Origin: Plasmodium relictum
Taxonomy: Eukaryota; Apicomplexa; Aconoidasida; Haemosporida; Plasmodiidae
Assembly: GCF_900005765.1 (NCBI RefSeq)
Contig: NC_041691.1
Coordinates: 124,001 to 188,000 of the forward strand
Direction of reading: 5' to 3'
Length of the DNA stretch: 64,000 nucleotides
The notes beneath the pieces were generated by a model. It searched no databases, had not been told where the DNA came from, and saw only the letters and a list, made by a program, of their open reading frames with translations. The translations under genes were made by a program, and so were the position numbers. Shown here in pieces: positions 36,786-49,998 of the stretch (position 1 is its first letter; the number at the start of each line of letters is the position of its first letter).

Positions 36786-37640
36786 TTATATATTTTTAAT
36801 AGAATTACAATTTTTACTTAGAATATTATTATTATAAACAATATTATTATTACATGAAGTATTAATATTAGTACTATTAAAAAAATAATAAAATAATTCA
36901 TGCTCAGCTATCAGTTTTTGACATGTTGGTTCAGATAAAAACTTCAAAGATTTGAAAATACAAGATGAATATTGATTTAACTGAGAAATAAAAAAGCAAG
37001 CATTTCTTTCATCATTTCCGTCACCAACTGAGTATATGAAACAAATAAATGATGTATTGTATAAATATGGTGATAAAACTTCATTAATTATTTGATGAAA
37101 TATAATTTTTTTCCAGTCCTTTGGGTCTATTAGTGAATTAATTAACCTATCTCTTGCTGATATTATCCTTATATTATTTTGAGTTATAAATGTCCAAACT
37201 TCTGGAATGAATTTCTTCGCAGAATTAATTAACCACTCTAAGCTTGCATTTGTTACAATAACTAATTTTCCTTGTGTTAAACATAAATTTAATGTATTAA
37301 TTACAACATTACTTAATTTATTAAACAGCTGTTTTAGATAAACAGGAATAATATCATATAAAGTTAATTTCATTTTTATAGTTATCCAGCTAGTTGGTAA
37401 TATAGTATCATCATAATCAAAAACTATCAATTTTTTATATATAAATGGTTGGATATATCCATTTCCTTTAAAAATGAAGTTATTATTTTTTATTAAATTC
37501 TCCTTAGTGCAATTTAATTTTGAGTTTAACTTATAATTTTCATTTTGTAACTTTCTTGTACCTGTTATATTCACGTCCTTCAAGTAAGCATTATAATTAA
37601 TTGCATTTCCATTCGGATACAAATTTCTAATTTTTTCCAT
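36786..37640 (-). CDS. HAD-superfamily phosphatase-like protein
   Basis: A 284-aa single exon. HAD motif I is IVFDYDDTILPTSW, with nucleophile Asp75, acid/base Asp77 and Thr79. Motif II is probably VIVTNAS (near residue 130). The lysine of motif III may lie in DPKDWKKIIFHQ, and motif IV is SVGDGNDERNA (near 205-214), which would supply the Mg-binding acids. All catalytic positions look present, so it is likely an active phosphohydrolase. The DDTILPTSW form, with LPTS after the nucleophile loop, resembles a protist and plant HAD subgroup of unknown substrate. The first 60 residues are polar and Asn/Lys-rich with no signal peptide, and the tail is Asn-rich. Substrate unknown. Confidence 0.85.
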   Translation of the reverse strand: MEKIRNLYPNGNAINYNAYLKDVNITGTRKLQNENYKLNSKLNCTKENLIKNNNFIFKGNGYIQPFIYKKLIVFDYDDTILPTSWITIKMKLTLYDIIPVYLKQLFNKLSNVVINTLNLCLTQGKLVIVTNASLEWLINSAKKFIPEVWTFITQNNIRIISARDRLINSLIDPKDWKKIIFHQIINEVLSPYLYNTSFICFIYSVGDGNDERNACFFISQLNQYSSCIFKSLKFLSEPTCQKLIAEHELFYYFFNSTNINTSCNNNIVYNNNILSKNCNSIKNI

Positions 37641-40600
37641 TAGAATATTTCTTTTTAAATATATTCAAAATTTTAAATAATTTTAGCTAATTATATATAT
37701 ATATACATATATATTTGTGTTTTTAATTTTATACTATCCTTACATATATATAATGAATATAAAAAAAATTATATTGATACAAATTCTCCAAATCTACTTT
37801 TATGAAATTTTTACTTTAGAAAAAAATATAAATATGTAAAACTGTATATAAATATATGTATAATAATAAAAATTATAACTTATTCTATTTTATTATTATT
37901 TTCTCTATATTATTTTTCTTAACTTTTTTCCTTATTTTCCTGTCTAATATTGTTTTATTTTGCTTTAATCTATTCTACTTTTTTTTCATTATAATAATTT
38001 TAAATACATTAAAATCACCTACATTACAAACTCAATACAAAAAGAATAAATAGTATAATCAAAGGTAAATATATGAATAAATATAATTTATTTTTTTTTC
38101 TTTTTAGATGTGCTGTATATAAACTATTTTTTAAATATATATTTTGTTTCAGTGATTCATTAAAAATAAAAAATATAAATTACTTTTAATACTTAAAAAA
38201 AAAATTAGTTTGAAAATTTAACAATAATATAAAATCTAAAACAAAAAATCAAAAAAAAAAGAAAAGAAAAGAAAATGTCAAAAGAAAAAAATAAAATAAC
38301 AAAAAAAAAAAGGAAAAAGAAAAAAAAAGGAAAATTTAAAATAACAAAAAAAAAAAATGAAAAGAAAAAAAAAGAGAATTTAAAGTAAAATTATTTAAAA
38401 AATTGAAAATGCGTTAAAATTTAATAGGCAGGCTATGTAGAATATACAAAAATAGAATTAAAATATGTAAGCGAAAAGTTAACAATGGAAAACATATAGT
38501 AAAATGGAGAAAGGGAGGAGTAAAATAAAAGAAAAAAAGAAAAATGATATACGTCAATTTTTTTTTTTTTTATTTAAATTAAATATTTAAAAATGTACAA
38601 CTTTAAAAATTTTATTATTTATGCAAACGTATTACATGTTAAAGAGTTGAAAAAAAAAAAAAAAAAATAGAATTTGACAAAAATGAATGTAAATATTATT
38701 TATAAATATGTATCATGTAATTTATTTTTTTTTTTCTCTCATGTATAATTTATAAGCAACTGATAATAATGCTATATAAAAAGCATAAAAAACAAAACAA
38801 AAAACTAAAAACAAAAAACAAAAAACAAAAAGCAAAAAACAAAAAAAAAAAAAAATAGCTGTTGACTATGCAGGTATACAATTTTTTTTTTTTTTTAAAG
38901 GTATTAGCAATATTAATTTAATGTATTTAAAATAATAAAAAATTATATTTGTGTTTTTTTCTAATCAAGAATATGATAAATACGTCTAATACATATAATT
39001 GTAAATTTAATGAGTTGAAGAATATATTTATCCATCAAGTGAATAAAAGCACATGAGAAAAAAAAATGTACTTATATACATGTCTAAGTGAATACTTTAC
39101 ATATTACCACAAAAGTGTTTTTTTAAAAATGCATAAATTAAATACTGACTTATTAGAATTTAATAAAGAAAAATTTTTATTATATTATTCTCAAAAAAAT
39201 GTTAAATTTTTCTTTTTTTTTTTTTTTTTGAATATTTTAATTATTAAATATACTATAAAAAAGCGTATTATATATGTATATCAAAGTAAAAAAAAAAATG
39301 ACAAAAAATAGTGCACACACTCTTTTTTTTCATAATTTTTAATTAACTATACTTGTAATGTTTTCTCTAATAATGAATTTTAATTTTTTTTTTTTTTTAG
39401 CATATGTGATAGTTAAATAATTTAGTGTTTGTAGTTTCTATAATAAAGAAAAATATATTGTATATCTTTACCTTACTGTTTAGCCTTTTTTCTTTTAATT
39501 TTATAATATTTTTTACTCCTGATAAAATGTATTAAAAAAAGAGAAATAAATAATTATAAACATATAATTATTCATATGTTTCATTAAAATTTAGTACTAG
39601 TTTTGCATAACATTATTAACTTCATTTATCCCATAAAGTTTACTAAAACTTCGAAAAACACACAAAAAAATTGTTTTATCTTTCCTATGTTTAAGTATTA
39701 GCAAAAATTTTATACTATGCATTTTTTCTTTTATATAAATTACTATTTAAGTTTAAAAATATATATGTTTTTTAAAATATGTAATTTAAGATGAATATAA
39801 ACTTGTTATGAAAGTACTTATTTATGCAATGTAGATAAATGGGAATAAAGGCATACTATAATTGCAAGCAAAAAAAAAAATTTTGAAGTATTCAAAATGA
39901 AATAAAAAAATATATTAGAATAAAACATAAACAATAAATTATTAAAATAATCTTCTTACAACAAAATTTAATGTATTTTACTAATTCTAAATTTCGGGAG
40001 ACATACACAATTTCCTAGATAAATAAAAACATGTTTTTGTTCTCTTTTAAATGATTATGTTTTGAATTTATCATTTTTATATAGGTAGAAAAGAGAAAAA
40101 AAAACTGTATTTTAAATTTTAAACTGAAGAAACTGATTATGTGATTTTATTTATTTTTGTTCATAATAGTTAAAAAAAAGATACATTTAAATTAATATTA
40201 AAAATACTTTCTATTATAACTTTATTTTAATTATTTAAAATATTGGTTTAAATTAAAATAACATTATATCATAAATGTTTATCATAATTACTAAAAATAA
40301 TCATTGTAAAAATATATTTATAATGAATTTTATATTATTTTTTGTTATAAAAAAAAATATTGAAAGAATAAATATTACAAGTTCGGAATTCATATATATC
40401 TAGGAGAATTGTTTGTCTGTTTTAAGTTTCACGAACATAATTTTTTTAAACTTATTTAATAAATTTTAAGAAGATAAAAATATACATATATATTTATATA
40501 CTTTTAGATGCATAGATTAAAATAATTATTTAATAAAATAAAAAAAAAAAACTTATACATACTTCTGTTTTATCTTTTTTCTTTTTTGTTTACTCATATA

Positions 40601-40855
40601 AAGCTATCAAATTTAGTTATTTTTTTATATTATAATGACAATAAATGATTCATAAATTATGTTAAATGTTAAAAATTAAAAACAAATAAAAAATCCCTAA
40701 AATTATGTATCTTTTAAGAGAAAAAAAAAAAAAAAACATTAATAAATTATATGAAGTTTATTTATTAAATAATGTATACAATTTAAAAATAATAAATGTA
40801 TGTAAGTATACATAAATATACATATAAATATAATTCTGAATTTTTTTTTTTAAAT
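37641..40855. other. 3.2-kb divergent intergenic region, purine-rich
   Basis: Between the HAD-like (-) and secretory-leader (+) genes. From about 38240 to 38400 the plus strand is almost entirely A and G. A heptamer-like AAAAAAC repeat follows at 38787-38850. Two short frames near 38970-39056 and 39066-39311 have a slightly coding look, but their phases do not join and I do not call a gene. The open frame at 37856 is an Ile/Phe string. Both promoters should lie here. Confidence 0.5.
38787..38850 (+). repeat. A-rich AAAAAAC-type short tandem repeat
   Basis: Six or seven imperfect copies of AAAAAAC or AAAAAC, interrupted by CT and GC variants. Intergenic. Confidence 0.75.
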
Positions 40856-41782
40856 ATGCTACAGTATTATTTATTTATGATTTTATTTCTTAACGTAATG
40901 ACTAAAGTTATTTTTGAAAACTCAATTAAAATGAGGCAACCATATCTTAAATTAAATGAAAAATTTATAAACAAACCTTTTCAAATTTCACATTTAAGTT
41001 CCTTAAATTATAAACAACACAAAATATACACATATATAAAACGCCCATTATTACATATTAATCAAAGAAAATTAAGTTATTTAAAAAATAACAAGAACAT
41101 TTATTCTAAATATTATAATAATGAACCAGTTTACAACACATACAACCCAATTTTAAATTATGATGTTTTAGATTTGATAAAAGTATATGGAAGGCTAGCT
41201 GAGCATTCTAAATATGAATCGTTAGATATAATTATAAATGTAGAAGTAGAGAAAAAAAAAAAATATAGCAATTTTTTAAAAAAAATTTTTTTTTTCTTTA
41301 AAAATCATAACCATAATGATTATAATAGAGTTTTATGGTTTAATCATTTTTCAAAATACGGCAAAATGAATTTTACAGATTTTAAAAATTCTTTATTACA
41401 ATTAAAATTTAAATGGCCTAAAGATTCTATATTTCCAACATACAACATTTTTTTATTCGAAAAAGGTTTAAGTAAAAATATGGATTCTCCATTAATAAGA
41501 AAAAAAGTAGAAAATTATATTCAGCATCAAGAAATAAATGAAGAAGTTTTAAAAAGTTGCTTTTATTGCTTCTCATCAGGTGAAGAATACATAACTGCCG
41601 ATGATATTTTAAACACATTTAATGAATGGAAAAAGGATGATATGAATAAAAAGCAAAATAAAAAAAAAAAATTCTTCTTCTTTTTTAAAAAGTATAACAC
41701 TACTAATGATTCGATAGATTGGTTTACTTTCAAGAATAGAATAGATTTATGTACAATTAAGATGCATGAATCTAAAAAATAA
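40856..41782 (+). CDS. Protein with N-terminal secretory leader, function unknown
   Basis: I place the start at 40856 (MLQYYLFMILFLN) rather than at the upstream in-frame ATG at 40796, because it puts a compact hydrophobic signal peptide at the very N-terminus. This gives 308 aa. The next about 90 residues are Lys/Asn/Tyr/His-rich and poor in acidic residues, as in an apicoplast transit peptide or a maturation region. The mature part contains NYDVLDLIKVYGRLAEHSKYE, KMNFTDFKNSLLQLKFKWPK, YITADDILNTFNEW and DSIDWFTFKNRIDL. These helix-loop-helix stretches recall degenerate EF-hands but lack clear calcium loops. I recognise no family. Secretory or apicoplast routing is inference from the leader. 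Confidence 0.7.
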   Translation: MLQYYLFMILFLNVMTKVIFENSIKMRQPYLKLNEKFINKPFQISHLSSLNYKQHKIYTYIKRPLLHINQRKLSYLKNNKNIYSKYYNNEPVYNTYNPILNYDVLDLIKVYGRLAEHSKYESLDIIINVEVEKKKKYSNFLKKIFFFFKNHNHNDYNRVLWFNHFSKYGKMNFTDFKNSLLQLKFKWPKDSIFPTYNIFLFEKGLSKNMDSPLIRKKVENYIQHQEINEEVLKSCFYCFSSGEEYITADDILNTFNEWKKDDMNKKQNKKKKFFFFFKKYNTTNDSIDWFTFKNRIDLCTIKMHESKK

Positions 41783-43045
41783 TTTGATTTTATTTATTTA
41801 TTTTAACAAATAAGTGCATTTCACAAATATATATGTATAAAATGAAATTTACAACCATGAACTATTTTTGTCAAAATTTTTTTTTTACATTTCTTTTAAT
41901 TTAGAAAGTTCTGTTAAATGTAACATTTTATGACATCATATGATTTTCAACTTCATTATTTACACATAATCTAATTATTAATTATCAGAATATAATTTAT
42001 GCAATATTTTTATAACGTGTATTTGTTTTAAATAAACTTTTTTATCCATCATTTTTTAATCTTATTTATTTCATATTTTTTTTAGACAAATATTGCATAT
42101 GTAAACATAAAATGTATGTAATCATTTTACCTTTTTTTTTTTTTTTAATATAATAATATGCATTTAATTTTTTTTGTTTAATTTTTAATAATTTTTTTTT
42201 CAGTAATAAAATACATAAATTAATATATATATATATATATGAGAATAATTACTAATAAAAAGAACGAATGAATAGTAAAATTCAAATATATTTTTAGTAT
42301 TATTGGTATTTATCCTTTTATTTCTTTTATAATACAGGATAGATGTATATATAAATAAATCAATAGACTGTAATATAAAGTAAATCATAAATAAGATGAT
42401 TATGCACTTACGTAAAGGTTAACTATATAAAACTAAAAAAAAAATAATAAAAATAACAATAAAATTAATGATTTAAAAATATATAATATATTTTTAGTTA
42501 TTTACAAACCATATTAAAGAATATATGAATTTTAATTAATGGAATGGATACAATGAAAATAAGTCAGTAATATTGATAAAAAAATATAAAAATGTTGACC
42601 ATTTAAAAAAAAAAAAAGTCTTTTAAATTAAAATTTTTTTATAATTTTACCGATTAAAAAAAAAAAAAATATTAAATAAAATAATTAATAAATTAGTAAA
42701 TAAAAAAATAATAATATAAAAAAAAGGAAAAAAAAAAAAAAAGAATAATTAAAATAACATTAAAATAAATTAAAATGGCATCATACTGTAGTTAAAATTT
42801 ATATTATTAAGTAAATTAAAGAAAATTGAATATATATATATATATATATAATAATGAAAATTACTTAAGATTGAATATAATGAAATATTTTATAAAAATT
42901 AAAAATAGCTATATTACTGACAAAGTTTTACAACAAAATCGAAAAAAAAAGAAAAAAAAAAAATTCTTGATATTTTTTAATTTTTTATTAACAAAAAGAC
43001 GTATAAATGTTTCTTTTTATAATTCCATTATTAATTTTATTTCTT
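41783..43045. other. Convergent 3' intergenic region
   Basis: 1.26 kb of AT-rich sequence between two gene ends. It includes an A-rich stretch at 42600-42760 and a short TA run near 42831-42850. No gene seen. Confidence 0.6.
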
Positions 43046-45382
43046 TTAAAAATATTGATTTTCAATTCTTTTTTTCTTATTTTTATAAGAAGGAGTATAT
43101 TGAAAATTTTTTTTTGTTAACCTTAATATAGAAGATCCGAACATATATATAGATCCAAAATTTTCTAGCCAAACTGTTTTGTATAAGGAGTGTGAACTAA
43201 TTTTAGAATTTATTATAATTTCTGACCATACTGAATTAGAAAAATTATAAAAAAATATATCATTTTTAGGAAGAGTGGAATTTTTACATTCTCCACCAAT
43301 TATAAACATGTAATCATTAATTAAAACACAACTGTGTCTATACCTCTTTTCAGGCAAATTACCTTTTCCAATTATTTCAAAACATTTATTTGATTCTATA
43401 TTATATAAATATAAGTTATTGCAAAAATTTAAATTAATTTTGTTACTACTAAAACTATAATAATTAATACCTCCAAATATATATAAATTATTTTTATAAT
43501 AAACACATGAATGACCTGCCCTTTTACCTAACCACTTTATACTTTTTATTTTTATATTGTTTTTTATCAAGCAGCATATATATTTACATTTTTTATTATT
43601 TAAACAGTTAGAGCATAGCGAATCTTCTCTTTCATAATTTGAATTATCCTTTTCTTTAATTGAACTAATTTTATTAATATTTTTACTTATCTCCTTATTT
43701 TCTATATTAGTATTACTACTACCACTATTATTAATACTACTATCATTATTATTATTAATACTGGAAAAATTATTCTTATTATTATGCTCATTATTCTTAT
43801 TTTCATTTATTTTGATAAAATTATTTCCATTACTAGAAATACTGTCAAATGAAAATAAAGGAAAATTATCCTTATTACTTTCTTCTATAGAACCATTATA
43901 TTTTTCACCAATTAAATTTTTTTTATTGTACACAACAAAATTTTCATTTCTTTTTAAATCAAAAGAAAAGTTTCTTTTACTTATTTCAGAATTATCTTCA
44001 TCATTATTATCATTAGAGAAATTCACTGTATCATCTTGATTGTTGTAATTGTGTAACTCAATCCATTTATTCTTAAAAAAATCGTAAACATATAAATCAT
44101 TATAAATAATATCAACATATTCTTTATTTTTTTTAATAGTATTTCCTTTTCCTCCAAACAAATAAATCAATGAATAATATCTTTCATTGACACTGCAAAT
44201 AGAAAAGAAATCTCTAGCTTTTATTATTCTTTTCTTTTTTGTTAAACAATTTTTTTTTTCATTACTTAAGAACTCATAAATTTCAGAAACTCCATTAACA
44301 TATTCTTCATAATCATCATTTTCATTGTTAACAGAAAATTTATCATTATCTTTATTTACCTTCTTTTCATATTGGCAAAATATTTGATTAGAACAATTCA
44401 TTTTTATTTTAGAATTATCTATAGTATTGTATATATTATTTTCCTTTCCTTCTTCTTCCTCCTCTTTTTTTCTTATCATTTTATCTTCATCAGATGAAAA
44501 TTTTGAAAAGTTTTTTTTTTTTCTTTTTAACATATTTAATATATGTTTAAAATCTTTCATATTATCATTAGGAGAATCTACTACGATAGCACTGAATATA
44601 GTATTCATGTTATTTACATTAATTTTGCAAATATTCATAAATTGTGTATTACTGCTTATAATAAATATACAACTATTTAAATAAACAACATCAGTATAAT
44701 TTATAAAAGAAATATTATTTAAGTACTTATAATTCTCCGTTTTATTTTCTATTTCATCTTTAATTACATTATTGGAAATGTTAATTTTGTTGCTTTTTTT
44801 TATAGATATTTCTTCATATATATTTAAAAAAATATACCACATATTATTATATGGAGTATATAAATAAATACACTTTTTTATTTTATCAAAAATATATATG
44901 TTATCATCTATTGTACAAATTCCATCACATCTGTTCTTATACACTTTAGTATCAAATGCTATGTTGTCAACGTTAAATTCACCATTCACCTCATTTTTAT
45001 TTTCTTTATTGTACTTTTTATTATTATTTAAACTATTTTTATTAAATTCACAATTTTCCAATTTTCCTTCATCATTTTTTGTTTTATCATTTTTATTTAT
45101 TTTTATAGTTTCTTCTTTAATTTGTCTAACATTATTTAGGTTTATAATTATGTTTTTTTCAGCATTTTTTTTTTTATTATTATTTTTTTTTTTTTTTTTT
45201 AAATTTCTCTTATTTAATATTAAAATATGAGAAGATGATAAAGATGAACTACTATGGCTTTTATTAACATCAACAAAATTACTAATTAAATTTTCATTTT
45301 CAATATTATTATAATTATATATGTTAATATTTCTATTATATATATTTTTACTTTTGTTATATAAATAATTTATTATATTCAT
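43046..45382 (-). CDS. Kelch-repeat (beta-propeller) protein
   Basis: A 778-aa single exon. Kelch-type repeats are visible as GG-containing strands followed by Tyr/Trp: YSLIYLFGGKGN with YVYDFFKNKWIEL (from about residue 394), GKRAGHSCVYYKNNLYIFGG with LYLYNIESNKCFEI (from about 616), and PEKRYRHSCVLINDYMFIIGG with IFFYNFSNSVWSEI (to about 725). A weaker blade lies near residues 147-180 (DGICTIDDNIYIFDK, YNNMWYIF). Asn/Lys/Ser-rich linkers separate the first and later repeats. There is no BTB domain, so it is not a K13-type protein. Such propellers bind proteins; partner unknown. A Cys cluster CSNCLNNKKCKYICC just before the last repeats could bind metal. Confidence 0.88.
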   Translation of the reverse strand: MNIINYLYNKSKNIYNRNINIYNYNNIENENLISNFVDVNKSHSSSSLSSSHILILNKRNLKKKKKNNNKKKNAEKNIIINLNNVRQIKEETIKINKNDKTKNDEGKLENCEFNKNSLNNNKKYNKENKNEVNGEFNVDNIAFDTKVYKNRCDGICTIDDNIYIFDKIKKCIYLYTPYNNMWYIFLNIYEEISIKKSNKINISNNVIKDEIENKTENYKYLNNISFINYTDVVYLNSCIFIISSNTQFMNICKINVNNMNTIFSAIVVDSPNDNMKDFKHILNMLKRKKKNFSKFSSDEDKMIRKKEEEEEGKENNIYNTIDNSKIKMNCSNQIFCQYEKKVNKDNDKFSVNNENDDYEEYVNGVSEIYEFLSNEKKNCLTKKKRIIKARDFFSICSVNERYYSLIYLFGGKGNTIKKNKEYVDIIYNDLYVYDFFKNKWIELHNYNNQDDTVNFSNDNNDEDNSEISKRNFSFDLKRNENFVVYNKKNLIGEKYNGSIEESNKDNFPLFSFDSISSNGNNFIKINENKNNEHNNKNNFSSINNNNDSSINNSGSSNTNIENKEISKNINKISSIKEKDNSNYEREDSLCSNCLNNKKCKYICCLIKNNIKIKSIKWLGKRAGHSCVYYKNNLYIFGGINYYSFSSNKINLNFCNNLYLYNIESNKCFEIIGKGNLPEKRYRHSCVLINDYMFIIGGECKNSTLPKNDIFFYNFSNSVWSEIIINSKISSHSLYKTVWLENFGSIYMFGSSILRLTKKNFQYTPSYKNKKKRIENQYF

Positions 45383-45792
45383 AATTACATTTTTCAGTAA
45401 ATAATAAAAAAAATATATATATGTTTATATATATAAGCTAAATTTTCTTTTATTTTTCTTCTTTTTTCCAAGAAAGAAATATTTTATAAATAATTAAACA
45501 AATAATTATTACTAATAACAAAATTTTTTTTTTTTACTAAAAATATAAAATTAATTTATTATTAGTAATTTACCATTTTATCCATTTAAAAATATAAAAA
45601 ATTTTAATACATATTTAAATTAAAATAATATTTTAACAAAACTTTAAATAGAATTTTTCTATTGAAATTATTTTTTCTTTTATTATATTTATGTAACAAA
45701 TATATATTAAAATCATACAAATGAACAAATTGCAGTAATGAGAAATATAAAAAATTTCAAATGTGTTAAAAAGCTTTAATATAAATAAATAA

Positions 45793-45798
<6 letters not shown>

Positions 45799-45848
<50 letters not shown>
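45799..45848. repeat. TA dinucleotide microsatellite (about 50 bp)
   Basis: Uninterrupted TA run in the upstream region of the kelch gene. Confidence 0.9.
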
Positions 45849-45851
<3 letters not shown>

Positions 45852-48036
45852 TTAACCTAAAAAAATAAAGAAAAAAATAAAATTTCATATAACGTTGTAT
45901 AAGATAAAATAAAAAGATATATATGCTTAAAATTTACTATTTCTAGTTTTTTAACGTTTTTTTATTTCGTAAAATTTTTTACCCATATAAATTATTCATA
46001 ATCTATAAATTTAAAAAAAAAATTATATATACTATTTAAAAAAAAAATCTTTCCAAATTTTAATTTACAAAAAATATATATATATATATAAACTTAATAA
46101 TGTTTTTGTTAAATGTTTCTCCCTTTAAATATGAAAAATTCAATTTAATTAATCATTTCAAATATATAAGTGAATTCACATTTTAAATAGATGCTTATAT
46201 GTAATTATTTTTAAGACATTTAAAAAAAAAAATTTTTTTTTTTTTCAAAATTCATCATTTTTTTTTTTAATTAAAAAAATAATTCGTAACCATTCTAAGC
46301 TTAATATATATTTAAGAAATTAACACAATTTAATTATTATGTTAGATATTCATAAACATTTTTTTTTTTACATTAACTTTTTTTTATTAATTATATTTAT
46401 CTTTCCATTTTTTTGATAGAATTTTGCTTAGTCCTGTAAAACATTTTTAATAATTACACCAAAAAAAAAAAAAAAAAAAAAATTATAGAAACTAAAAATT
46501 ATTATTTTTTTTTTTTTTATTTTTATAAAAAGTAAAAAAAAAAAAATGTTTGTATCTAATAAATTAAAATTATATTTTATAATTTATTTCCAATCATAAT
46601 ATTATTTTTAGCTTAATTTTTTTATTTATAATATTAATGCATCTAAAATTAAAAAAAATAAAAACGGAAATGAAAGAATATATGATAATTTCCAACAGTA
46701 TATATATATATATTTAAAAAACAGATAATTTTTTTTATCTTAGAACCATATCAACATACTAAAAAGAATTCAATGAAAATACTTAAATATAAAATAACAA
46801 AAATTTATAATAAATGAGATTATATATAAATACTCTTATGGATATATAGATATCCTTATTTATCAAGTGAATGGTCTTATTTTATCGCTACATTAAGTTT
46901 TTATGATTAAAGGACTAGAATATGACAAAAAAAATAATAATAATACCGTATAGTTGTATTCTTTATAAAACTTCTCTATGTAAATACATATATAAATATA
47001 TGTATTTATATTTAATATGAATCATATTTTTGCATGACAATTATAAATCATAAAAAATGTTATCAACTTAAAAGTTAATATTTTAAATTACCCATCAAAA
47101 AGTTTTATGAAATAAGAAAACAAAAGATGATTTATTTTTGCTTCTTTTCATTACAACTTAAAACCAGAGCTCTCTTTTTTTTTTTTTAAATTATAGTGAA
47201 ATATAATATGCATATTATATTATAAACTATTTTTATTTGCTTTTTTTTTTTTTGTATTAAATTCATTGTAAATTATTTTATATGCATGTTTAAGTGCATG
47301 TTTTTTTTTTCTTTTTTTTTTTTTTATATAATGAAAATATAAAATTTAATATAGGTACGAAAAAATCAATTAAAACAAGAAAAAAGGAGGCAAAAAAACC
47401 ACATACCTAAAAAATATATTCTTATATTGTTTGCACTTGAAAGCTTATAATAAAATTTTATAAAAATGTAAAAACATAAATATATTTTTCTTTAATGCTA
47501 TATAAATTCAAGAAATATTAAAATTGTTTTCAAAGGAAATTATTTAAACTTCTTTTTATTTTTTTTTTCGTAATATGTAAATTTTAATTTTTATTATTTT
47601 AAAAGCATGCTTAAGATTTTAATAAAGGATTATTCTTATGTATTCATGTATATATGTAAATATATATTTTTTATATATACATATATTTATGTTATTTTCT
47701 CTTCTTAAGTAAGACTCAAGAAAAAAAAAAATATTTTTAAGAAAATTTGGTTATTTGTAAAATTTTTTGTAAATTATCTTTAAAAAAGTAGAAAAAATAT
47801 TTATGTTTTAGCATAATTATTAAAGTACATTTATAATTTTGTAATTTGGGTTTTTTTTATGTTTTAGATTAATTCGTTATAATTTTTAAATTTACATCTT
47901 ATATAATTCTCTATATTATTTAAAGCAACACTCAAATTAATAAAAAATAAAGTATTAAAATATTAATAGTTTTTTTAAAAACAAAAATTTTTATTTATGA
48001 AATATATTATTATATTACCACTCACTTTTTTTATTA

Positions 48037-48039
<3 letters not shown>

Positions 48040-48074
<35 letters not shown>
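48040..48074. repeat. TA dinucleotide microsatellite (about 35 bp)
   Basis: Uninterrupted TA run in the kelch / RING-FHA intergenic region. Confidence 0.9.
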
Positions 48075-48081
<7 letters not shown>

Positions 48082-48889
48082 TTTCAATAAAGTTAATTTC
48101 ATGCCAACTTTTTCAGTATATTTTGTTAATTTTTTTATAGATATTTCAATATTAATAAGATAACATATAGTTTACATACATAAAATTTTTATTAATTATT
48201 TTATATAAAATTTAAACAAATATTCACATATATATATATATATATTTTTCTTTTTTCTTGCATCTCTAGAATATTATATAATTTATGTAAAATCCTAATT
48301 GTATGCTTATTTTTTTTTTTTTATAATTCTGTATGAAATAATATTTGTTTTAAAATAAAAGAGAAAAGAAAAAGTTATATTTATTTTAAAATGTTCTTAT
48401 ATTTTTGTGCATAACATTCTTAAAAAAAGTAATTGTAGTATTGTTTATTTTATTCTCTTTTTGCATTATTTTGAAAAACTCTTTTTGGAACTATAAGAGA
48501 ATTATATTTGTTTAAAATATATATTATCATACCATTTTCATTATAGATGTATTTTCTTATTTTTTTTTTTTTTTTTTTGTACGTAATTACATAAATAAAA
48601 AGAATATTTAAATATATTACTTTTTTTTTTCTGAATTTCATTAAATATATATTTGTACATAAATTTATATATATATTTTTATATAAATAATATTTTTCAA
48701 TTTTTCCAAATTTCTAAAATCTTTTTTTTTCACTATTTTAAATTCTTAAGAACGATAAGTTAAAAAAAAAAAAACATATTTAAAACTTGTTTAATTACAT
48801 ATATCTATATTTTCAATTTTTCTTTTTTTTATATTTATGCACACATATGTATTTTTATAATTAAATACGATAAAAGTAAAAAACTTTGA

Positions 48890-48922
<33 letters not shown>

Positions 48923-49670
48923 GAACAAAAATACATATGAATACAAATAGTATTATTTATATGTTTATACACATGAATAAACATATTTTTAATTAAATTA
49001 AAACAAGAAAAAATTGATTTAAGAACATTTCGTTCATATTATTTTTTTTTTAATTTTCATTAGGTTTTCATTGATTTTCCAATTTTCTTTTTTATTATTT
49101 ATAACAAAATTAAGATATTCTTTTTTTTTTTTTTTTATATTTTTGCTAAATATTTTGTTAAAATATTGTTACTAGAATTTTTTTTTTCAATTACATTTAT
49201 ATTATAAATGCATTTTTCCCAATTTATTTCATTGTAATATTTTTTTTTTATTACTTATATAAGTTTATGTAATTAATATTTATCAATATAAAAATACATA
49301 TGTATATTTTTGTTTATGTACATATATATATATACATATATTCATATTTATACAATTTACAATTATTATATACGTGTATTTTTTTTTTTTTTTTTTACGT
49401 CAATGCTTTACACAAAAAAAAAAAAAATATATGAAACATAATAAAAAATATAAGATTTATGATTAAATTTTAATATTTAAATTTTTTTTTATGAGGTTTT
49501 TTTTCATAAACAAAATTTCATATTAGTAAGGATAATAAAGTAAGGGAAAAAATAAATTTTATGTAGCATAATTTACAATATATACTAACTCAAAAAAGTT
49601 TTATAAAGCATAAAACTTATTGCATTAAATCTTTTTTTTTTTTTTTTTTTTGATAATTATTTTTTTTATT

Positions 49671-49750
49671 ATGAATTATTTTTTTTAATATAAAATATTT
49701 TTTTTTAATATAAAAATTTTTTTTTAATATAAAATATTTTAATATTAAAT
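49671..49750. repeat. About 21-bp tandem repeat, 3-4 copies
   Basis: TTTTTTTTAATATAAAATAT recurs three to four times with small length changes in the T run. Upstream of the RING-FHA gene. Confidence 0.75.
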
Positions 49751-49822
49751 ATTTCTTTTAATGATAAATATAATTAGTATTATACTATTATAGCATAAAT
49801 ATATTTTTTTTTTTTTCATAAA

Positions 49823-49826
<4 letters not shown>

Positions 49827-49876
<50 letters not shown>
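49827..49876. repeat. TA dinucleotide microsatellite (about 50 bp)
   Basis: Uninterrupted TA run about 375 bp upstream of the RING-FHA start. Confidence 0.9.
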
Positions 49877-49879
<3 letters not shown>

Positions 49880-49958
49880 TTTATGCATATATATATAGGG
49901 AAGCTTGCTTATGTAGTAAAAATACATTATATTTTTTTTATAGTAATTTTATTCGTCT

Positions 49959-49960
<2 letters not shown>

Positions 49961-49995
<35 letters not shown>
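49961..49995. repeat. TA dinucleotide microsatellite (about 35 bp)
   Basis: Uninterrupted TA run about 255 bp upstream of the RING-FHA start. Confidence 0.9.

Positions 49996-49998
<3 letters not shown>

Noticed and set aside
38868-39311. Possible small spliced gene (ATG CAG at 38868, open exon 38970-39038, frame 39066-39311)
   Set aside because: The first two pieces join in phase, but the third needs a phase-2 donor that does not exist; only a 31-residue peptide would result.
43046-45382. Kelch protein as the K13-type artemisinin-resistance gene
   Set aside because: No BTB domain, few and widely spaced repeats, different neighbours.
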